From assembly GCA_900542155.1 (NCBI GenBank), contig UQMD01000026.1, positions 1 to 27,923 of the forward strand: a stretch of DNA of 27,923 bases, written 5' to 3'. This document shows, one piece after another, positions 23,507-27,923 of the stretch. The notes below the pieces were generated by a model. It was given only the letters and a program-made list of their open reading frames with translations. It did no database searches and was not told the DNA's origin. The DNA comes from an uncultured Collinsella sp. GTDB taxonomy: Bacteria > Actinomycetota > Coriobacteriia > Coriobacteriales > Coriobacteriaceae. How positions within the stretch are numbered: position 1 is the first letter of the stretch; each line of letters starts with the position of its first letter. The translations under genes and the position numbers were made by a program.

Positions 23507-24100
23507 ATGAAAAAGAAGGCCTTAGCGATTCTCACCCTCTGCATCAGTCTCTTTGCCACAGTTGCCCTGGTGGGCTGCGGTGGCAGCGGCGGCGCTACCG
23601 GCAGTGGCGGTGGCGGCGGAGCAGAAAAGCCAGCCGTGGATATGAGGACCGACTTTATTTGGTTTAAAGTCGAGGTTCCCGAGGGCGTCGAGATCACCGA
23701 CGTTGCCGGCGACACGGCCGACAGGGCCCAGTTTAAGTTCACCGAGAGCGAGCACGCCAGCGACCGCTTCATCCCCGTCTTCGACCCTGACAAGAACGCC
23801 GACGAGCTGTTTGACTACGAGGCCAAGTGGAAGACCGACTTTGAGTGGACCGAGAATGATCCCGTTAAGTACAACGGCAAGACCTGGCGCAACGCTTCCT
23901 ACACGCACACGGGTGGCGTGACGACCGAGTACTTCACCGACGTTGACGGTGGCAGCGTGTATGTGCGCATCGACAACGTCGAGGAGCACAAGGACGCCGT
24001 CGAGACCATGATGAAGTCCCTGGAATTTGCCGATGATATCGCCAAAGCCAAGACCGAGGCCATGGACGTCAAGCTCGACGATATCGAGATCAAGCGCTAA
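23507..24100 (+). CDS. Lipoprotein, second of two tandem paralogues
   Basis: This 197-residue lipoprotein has the signal MKKKALAILTLCISLFATVALVGCGG, with lipobox LVGC and Cys24-25, and a glycine-rich linker. The domain parallels its neighbour: RTDFIWFKVEVPEGVEITD, SDRFIPVFDPD, DPVKYNGKTWRNASYTHTGG, EYFTDVDGGSVYVRIDNVEEH and DDIEIK at the end. The strongly conserved DFIWFKVE-PEGV block and the FTDV--GSVYV strand mark a duplication. The middle (about residues 95-115) differs in length and sequence, suggesting altered binding. A clear AGGAGGACACGACC precedes ATG. It is transcribed separately, between two terminators. Function is unknown. Confidence 0.87.
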   Translation: MKKKALAILTLCISLFATVALVGCGGSGGATGSGGGGGAEKPAVDMRTDFIWFKVEVPEGVEITDVAGDTADRAQFKFTESEHASDRFIPVFDPDKNADELFDYEAKWKTDFEWTENDPVKYNGKTWRNASYTHTGGVTTEYFTDVDGGSVYVRIDNVEEHKDAVETMMKSLEFADDIAKAKTEAMDVKLDDIEIKR

Positions 24101-24170
24101 ACGACTGGCGAGCGCAGCGGGAAACACGGGCACAGTGCAAACAAGCGACGATACCCCAGCGCTTTGCACC

Positions 24171-24204
24171 AAGGGAGGATCGGCTCGCCGGCCCTCCCTT
24201 TCTT
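24171..24204 (+). terminator. Rho-independent terminator after lipoprotein 2
   Basis: AAGGGAGG (24171-24178) and CCTCCCTT (24193-24200) form an 8-bp stem followed by TCTT. A second dyad (GTGCAAA near 24135 with TTTGCAC near 24163) lies just before it. The rest of 24101-24404 shows only a possible -10 (TATAGT near 24356) for the phospholipase gene. Confidence 0.8.
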
Positions 24205-24404
24205 ATGCCGATAGCCGGCGAACGCGAGGGTGCCGGGCGGCAAAACCACCCCCAACGCGGTAGCAGCACAAATAGACAAGCGCCCCAACGCGTCCGCCCA
24301 CCGATTTATTGCGCCGCGCAGACAATTAAACCAGCATCTTTAAACATCTGGGCAGTATAGTGACCAAAACTATCGCATAACCGCACTCTGCGAATGGAGG
24401 AGTC

Positions 24405-26867
24405 ATGACCGAACATCATGCCATCAGTCGCCGAGCGTTTACGCTGGGCCTTGGACTTGCAGCGTTGTCGCCGCTGACAAGCCTGCCCGAAACCGTCACG
24501 CTGGGCATTAGCCCGCGGACAGCCTTTGCGGACGGCACGGCCGAGCCAGCGGCCACCCTCGACAAGTTCGTCATTCGCCTTCGTCCCGCGGGCTATTTTC
24601 GCACCGCGAGCGTCAACGAAGACGGCAACGTCATCGGCAACGTCTGCCACCTGTTTAATGACGGCACGTCCAGCAAGCTCATCCTTGAGCACGTAGGGAC
24701 CGATGCGGACGGCACAAACTGGTATGCCATCCGCACCCTGCTCAATTTCGAAGAGCACAAGAAGACGGGCTACAGCATTTGGTCGGTCGATGGCGACTCG
24801 GACAAAGATGGAAAGGTCATCCACGTATGGAGTGGCGAGTACGACCATAAGGACAGCCGCGCCTATACGTTCGACCACCAGTTCGACGGAACTTATATTA
24901 TTCGAGACCGCATATACACGAAAAACGGTATTAACTACCTGGCCATAGAATCGAAAGGCAAAGACCAAGACAACAACAAGATTTGCCAAAAGAAATATTC
25001 CATTCCGTGGGAGCTCGAGCTTGTCGGCTACAGCATGGACAAGACCAATGCCACAGTTAGCAGCATCGACTGGACCACGTATAGCAGCTACGTCGACGGA
25101 CCATGTTGGATGAGCCACGTCGAAGGCAACAAGTACCTCGACGAGCTGAGCATCCCGGGCACGCACGATTCGGGAACTTGCAGCGTGGACAACGACACCG
25201 AACCCCAATCCTCGCAAGCAAAGTGCCAGCAGGACTACATCCCCACGCAGTTGCTCGAAGGCATTCGCTATTTTGATATCCGACTCGGAAAAGGCAACGA
25301 CCCCGGCATCGACCATGGAAGTTGCTACCTGCTCAAAAAAGACGGGCACTTCATGCATCTCTCCGATGTCGTTGGCTACTTCAAAAAGTTTTTGAACGAA
25401 AATCCGTCAGAAGCGCTCATCATGCTTGTATCCCGAGGCAACAACGAGGCTACTGACGAGAGCCTTACGACGGCTTTCGCCAAGGTTTTAGACGACAACC
25501 CCAAACTGTTCTATACGTCGAGCCGCGTTCCCACACTGAACGAGGTGCGCGGAAAGATCGTCCTGCTGCGCCGATTTGGACTCGCCGGCGACAGCGTAAG
25601 CGGCCACACGTGGGGCCTCGACCTAACCGAATGGGACAACAAAATCGCAGCACACCCCAGCAGCTCCTCTATGTGTCTCGTCCAAAACGCGCAAGGCTTT
25701 GAAGCCGCAGGGGAAACAGGCGACAAAAAAGCCTATTGCACCAAGGTATATGCCCAGGACCATTACGAATGCACCGGAACCGACAAGATCAGCTGGGTCG
25801 ATATGGCCCTGCAGGAGACGGCTAAGCTCACCCGCAACGAGGTAGATGTCGAGGACGATAACGGGGCCAAGGAGCAAGTCCTGGAGCGCTGCTGGTCTAT
25901 CAACTACACCAGCTGCACGAATCACAAGCAAGGAAGCAACCCATTTACCGCAGCGCGAGTAGTCAACGAGCATCTGTACAAGAGCCCGTACATCAACCCC
26001 AGCGACAACGAGGAAACAAAGTCAGATTACCTCAAGCACATTGGCATCATCGCATCCGACTTTGTTGATGCGGCGCTGGCCCGGAGCATCTACCAGCGCA
26101 ATTACGATTACGATACACAGCACAAGCAGACAGCTTCGTACTACCTCCCGACCCGCATGCGCATGACGTACGGCGACTCGCTGAGCGATGCCTCGCTCCA
26201 GGATGGCAAGACCGTTGGCGAGGGCCATTTCCGCCTTGTCGACAGCAGCAACGTACTCAACGTGGCGGCTTCGGGCCATGCGTTTACCATCGAATATGTG
26301 GATGTCGACGCCTTGGGCAACGAGACCGTTACGGAGCTGCGGGGTCATGTGCCCATCGATATCGATCCGCGCGCGTTGACGCCCCATTTTGAGGGGCTCG
26401 AAGGCCTTAAGGCCGGCGAAGACGTGCGCGCCAAGATTGCGGCATCACTCGAGGGCAAGCTCGAAACCGATGCCTGCACGGCCCAGCTCGAGTTTGTGCA
26501 CGACGCGAACGGCGCTCCGGGCACGGCAATGGCCGAGGGCGAAACATTTGCCGCAGGGACGTACTGGGTGCGCGCGAAAGGCCTTTTGGGCGACGCGGCA
26601 CAGAACTACACGCTCGCCAGCGATGGAGCCGCAAGCTTTACCGTAGCGGCCTCGGGCAGTGCAGGCGGCACCGGCAGCGGCACGGGTTCCAACGCAGGCG
26701 GCGCCGACAAGAACGGCAAGGGCAAAAGCTCGGCCGGAAAACTCGCCGACACGGGCGACGGCTCTGGTATCGCCGCCGGGCTCGCCGCTGCCGCCGTGGC
26801 GACGACGGTCGCCGGCGCAGCAATGCTTGCCAATGACCGCGAAAACGCTGGGGACGACAGCGAATAG
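24405..26867 (+). CDS. Tat-exported phosphatidylinositol-specific phospholipase C, cell-wall sorted
   Basis: The 820-residue protein starts with a twin-arginine signal, SRRAFTLGLGLAAL, with cleavage likely near AFA-DG (residue 42). Residues about 50-205 form a beta-rich domain that may be a carbohydrate-binding trefoil. The PI-PLC X domain (about 235-575) has DELSIPGTHDSGT with His254 and Asp255, RYFDIRLG with Arg293, and DHGSCYLL with His304, followed by FLNENPSEALIMLVSRG and GKIVLLRRFG. These match the catalytic His32, Asp33, Arg69 and His82 of the Bacillus enzyme. An Ig-like domain (about 590-750) and a Gly/Ser linker lead to LADTG (780-784), a hydrophobic stretch and a short tail, resembling an LAxTG sortase signal. 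GGAGGAG precedes the ATG. It should cleave PI or GPI anchors outside the cell. Confidence 0.92.
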   Translation: MTEHHAISRRAFTLGLGLAALSPLTSLPETVTLGISPRTAFADGTAEPAATLDKFVIRLRPAGYFRTASVNEDGNVIGNVCHLFNDGTSSKLILEHVGTDADGTNWYAIRTLLNFEEHKKTGYSIWSVDGDSDKDGKVIHVWSGEYDHKDSRAYTFDHQFDGTYIIRDRIYTKNGINYLAIESKGKDQDNNKICQKKYSIPWELELVGYSMDKTNATVSSIDWTTYSSYVDGPCWMSHVEGNKYLDELSIPGTHDSGTCSVDNDTEPQSSQAKCQQDYIPTQLLEGIRYFDIRLGKGNDPGIDHGSCYLLKKDGHFMHLSDVVGYFKKFLNENPSEALIMLVSRGNNEATDESLTTAFAKVLDDNPKLFYTSSRVPTLNEVRGKIVLLRRFGLAGDSVSGHTWGLDLTEWDNKIAAHPSSSSMCLVQNAQGFEAAGETGDKKAYCTKVYAQDHYECTGTDKISWVDMALQETAKLTRNEVDVEDDNGAKEQVLERCWSINYTSCTNHKQGSNPFTAARVVNEHLYKSPYINPSDNEETKSDYLKHIGIIASDFVDAALARSIYQRNYDYDTQHKQTASYYLPTRMRMTYGDSLSDASLQDGKTVGEGHFRLVDSSNVLNVAASGHAFTIEYVDVDALGNETVTELRGHVPIDIDPRALTPHFEGLEGLKAGEDVRAKIAASLEGKLETDACTAQLEFVHDANGAPGTAMAEGETFAAGTYWVRAKGLLGDAAQNYTLASDGAASFTVAASGSAGGTGSGTGSNAGGADKNGKGKSSAGKLADTGDGSGIAAGLAAAAVATTVAGAAMLANDRENAGDDSE

Positions 26868-26901
26868 GCAAGCCCGCTTTTTAGACACATCGGCTCAATC
26901 G

Positions 26902-26936
26902 GGGGCGCAGGACACCGTTCTGTGCCCCTGGCTTTT
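26902..26936 (+). terminator. Probable terminator after the phospholipase gene
   Basis: GGGGCGCAG (26902-26910) pairs with CTGTGCCCC (26920-26928) with one G-T pair, followed by TGGCTTTT. It lies 35 bp past the stop codon. Confidence 0.65.
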
Positions 26937-27038
26937 GCAGATGAGTGAGCAGCGTGTCCAGCACGCTCGCAGGTCGAGCAACTAGCCAGCGCGTCGCCCA
27001 ATGCACAGCCGCAAATTTAGCCCGAACGTCGCTATCGG

Positions 27039-27353
27039 CTACATCACCGAGTTCAGCACGTTCACGAATTCCTGAGCCTGGGAATGACTGCTCAGCCTGT
27101 AGGAACAGGCGGTCAGCAACCTATTACGGAGGAGCACGCGCTTACCCTTGACCCTGTTGACACCCGTAATGTCCTTGAGGTAGACGATCTTGGTATGGGT
27201 GCCGAAGAAGTTGTTCTTCACGACCGCCTCGATACGATTGGGATAGATGCTTATTCCCTTGAAAACGCCGGCACCCTTATCGTGAAACAGCAACGTGTTG
27301 TTATCCACGTGCGCTACCCCCATGGAGTTCGATAAAACCATCTCTATGACCAC
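27039..27353 (-). CDS. Small PH-like domain protein, unknown function
   Basis: The frame encodes up to 104 residues. The body (LLFHDKGAGVFKGISIYPNRIEAVVKNNFFGTHTKIVYLKDITGVNRVKG..., with a final helix SQAQEFVNVLNSVM) alternates short strands and ends in one helix. This resembles bacterial PH-like domains, in which an I-L-DI-V turn precedes the last strands. The start is uncertain: ATG at 27341 or 27323 and GTG at 27353 lack ribosome sites, while GTG at 27308 has GGGGGT 8 bases upstream and would give 89 residues. Base composition is lower in GC than its neighbours, hinting at different ancestry. No signal peptide or membrane helix is seen. Family assignment is by appearance only. Confidence 0.65.
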   Translation of the reverse strand: MVIEMVLSNSMGVAHVDNNTLLFHDKGAGVFKGISIYPNRIEAVVKNNFFGTHTKIVYLKDITGVNRVKGKRVLLRNRLLTACSYRLSSHSQAQEFVNVLNSVM

Positions 27354-27521
27354 ATTTTAGCCACTTTAGAAATTCTGAGTGATGGCGACAGACGGCATCG
27401 GATAAGGCCGAGCGCTCGCCTAGCGCAAGAAGTAGCGCTTTCGCAAACAGGGAGCAACTTGAGGCAGACACCCCTTCAAAACAGGCCAGACATCTTCCGC
27501 AGAGGGCCGTGAGGTAGAATT

Positions 27522-27575
27522 ATGACTGTCGCGGAATCCGCCTGCGGGCAACGCTCCGATCTCCGATTGGGGTGA
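27522..27575 (+). CDS. Possible 17-residue leader peptide
   Basis: ATG at 27522 with GAGG 7 bases upstream opens a frame MTVAESACGQRSDLRLG that ends in TGA 5 bp before the next ATG. It could couple translation to the following 30-residue peptide, or be chance. TAGAAT at 27515-27520 may instead be a -10 box, which would make this region an untranslated leader. Confidence 0.3.
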   Translation: MTVAESACGQRSDLRLG

Positions 27576-27580
27576 AGCCT

Positions 27581-27673
27581 ATGAACTTGTTTCTTGAAAT
27601 CCTGCGCCTCTCGATGTATGTGACCGGCATTGCCCGGAACCTCTACTCGATCTGGCGGGAATATAAGCAGTAA
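27581..27673 (+). CDS. 30-residue amphipathic peptide, function unknown
   Basis: The frame encodes MNLFLEILRLSMYVTGIARN followed by LYSIWREYKQ. A GGGGTGAAGCCT site lies directly upstream. A strong hairpin terminator at 27696-27721 follows within 25 bp, so the short unit looks like a genuine small transcript. The peptide is helical and hydrophobic with scattered charges, the size and character of small membrane-active peptides such as type I toxins, but it matches no family I know. Start, size and terminator are seen; toxicity is speculation. Confidence 0.45.
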   Translation: MNLFLEILRLSMYVTGIARNLYSIWREYKQ

Positions 27674-27695
27674 CGGATAGCGAAGGGAGTCATGA

Positions 27696-27721
27696 AAAGG
27701 GCCGGTTGCAGCCGGCCCTTT
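27696..27721 (+). terminator. Terminator after the small peptide gene
   Basis: A perfect 10-bp stem, AAAGGGCCGG (27696-27705) and CCGGCCCTTT (27712-27721), with a 6-base loop. The arms carry A and T runs, so it could act in both directions. Confidence 0.82.
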
Positions 27722-27802
27722 AGACGATAATACCTGCGTTGCCCGCGCTTCCGAAGTGTGACTAGCTGAGGAGCGGGTTCCGCGGCACAACCTGATTTTA
27801 CC

Positions 27803-27842
27803 CAGTGAGGCGGCTCTTTTGCAGCCGCTCCACTGTTTATTT
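27803..27842 (+). terminator. Second hairpin near the right edge
   Basis: CAGTGAGGCGGCT (27803-27815) pairs with AGCCGCTCCACTG (27823-27835) with two mismatches and is followed by TTTATTTA. Positions 27722-27802 contain further imperfect dyads (CCCGCGCTTCC against GGAGCGGG) and no gene, so an untranslated structured RNA ending here is possible. Confidence 0.5.
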
Positions 27843-27907
27843 ACATCTGGCACCATCGGTATACAAGACCTTGATTCTCATTTTCATTGCAACAGCCTCA
27901 GGACTCA

Positions 27908-27923
27908 GCGCAACGCGTTGCGC
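27908..27923. repeat. 16-bp perfect palindrome at the window end
   Basis: GCGCAACGCGTTGCGC reads the same on both strands and is cut off by the window edge, so the full dyad may be longer. Confidence 0.6.

Noticed and set aside
24306..25358. Minus-strand open frame over the phospholipase gene
   Set aside because: The plus strand carries the Tat signal and PI-PLC motifs; the antisense frame shows no family features or ribosome site.
27722..27842. tRNA or SRP RNA in the structured right end
   Set aside because: No T-loop, CCA end or SRP tetraloop motif could be found; only unassigned hairpins are visible.
27476..27856. 126-codon minus-strand frame near the right end
   Set aside because: It crosses two hairpin terminators and has the composition of a chance frame.

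Overview
The window is about 28 kb of chromosome with GC near 60%. The most likely source is a high-GC Gram-positive gut anaerobe of the class Coriobacteriia, probably Collinsella or a close relative. That is an inference from gene content and style: a class III (Firmicutes-type) fructose-1,6-bisphosphatase in a GC-rich genome, tandem GtrA proteins, C69 dipeptidase, DegV, separate FchA and FolD, large Ig-repeat surface proteins, a Tat-exported phospholipase with an LAxTG-like end, and many intergenic dyad repeats. No ribosomal or tRNA gene is present to confirm it, and no phage, plasmid, transposase or CRISPR gene was seen.

Left part (1-7110), mostly housekeeping: an RNA m5C methyltransferase of the RsmB/NOP family, a 56-residue membrane protein on the minus strand, a TIM-barrel-like protein of unknown role, a DegV fatty-acid-binding protein, class III fructose-1,6-bisphosphatase (fbp), and two tandem GtrA membrane proteins. 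Strong hairpin terminators separate most of these units. At 7162-7452 lies a regular array of five 44-bp dyads separated by 18-bp linkers (62-bp period) that matches no known gene.

Middle part (7461-15583) is the most interesting. A cobalamin (B12) riboswitch on the minus strand (about 15045-15240) precedes a 2163-residue surface protein. Its order is signal peptide, seven Ig-like repeats, atrophied-Ig-like region, DUF4430 (transcobalamin C-terminal-like), beta-propeller, InlB-type repeat, then a C-terminal membrane anchor. The start codon of a second, smaller membrane-anchored DUF4430 protein directly abuts its stop codon. I read this as a B12-repressed surface system for capturing cobalamin or a related corrinoid in a Gram-positive, built from parts that resemble transcobalamin (DUF4430) and, by fold class only, the BtuG beta-propeller. 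Upstream is a 152-bp element with 24-bp inverted ends.

Right part: a UbiB/ABC1-family protein with a small acidic partner, a C69 dipeptidase, a 230-bp MITE-like element with perfect 30-bp inverted ends, and a fchA-folD folate pair in which FolD has lost the cyclohydrolase lysine. Then follow a zinc-ribbon membrane protein, two tandem paralogous lipoproteins sharing a 16-bp upstream motif, a Tat-exported PI-specific phospholipase C with a possible LAxTG sorting signal, a PH-like small protein, and a short transcription unit with a 30-residue amphipathic peptide near the end.
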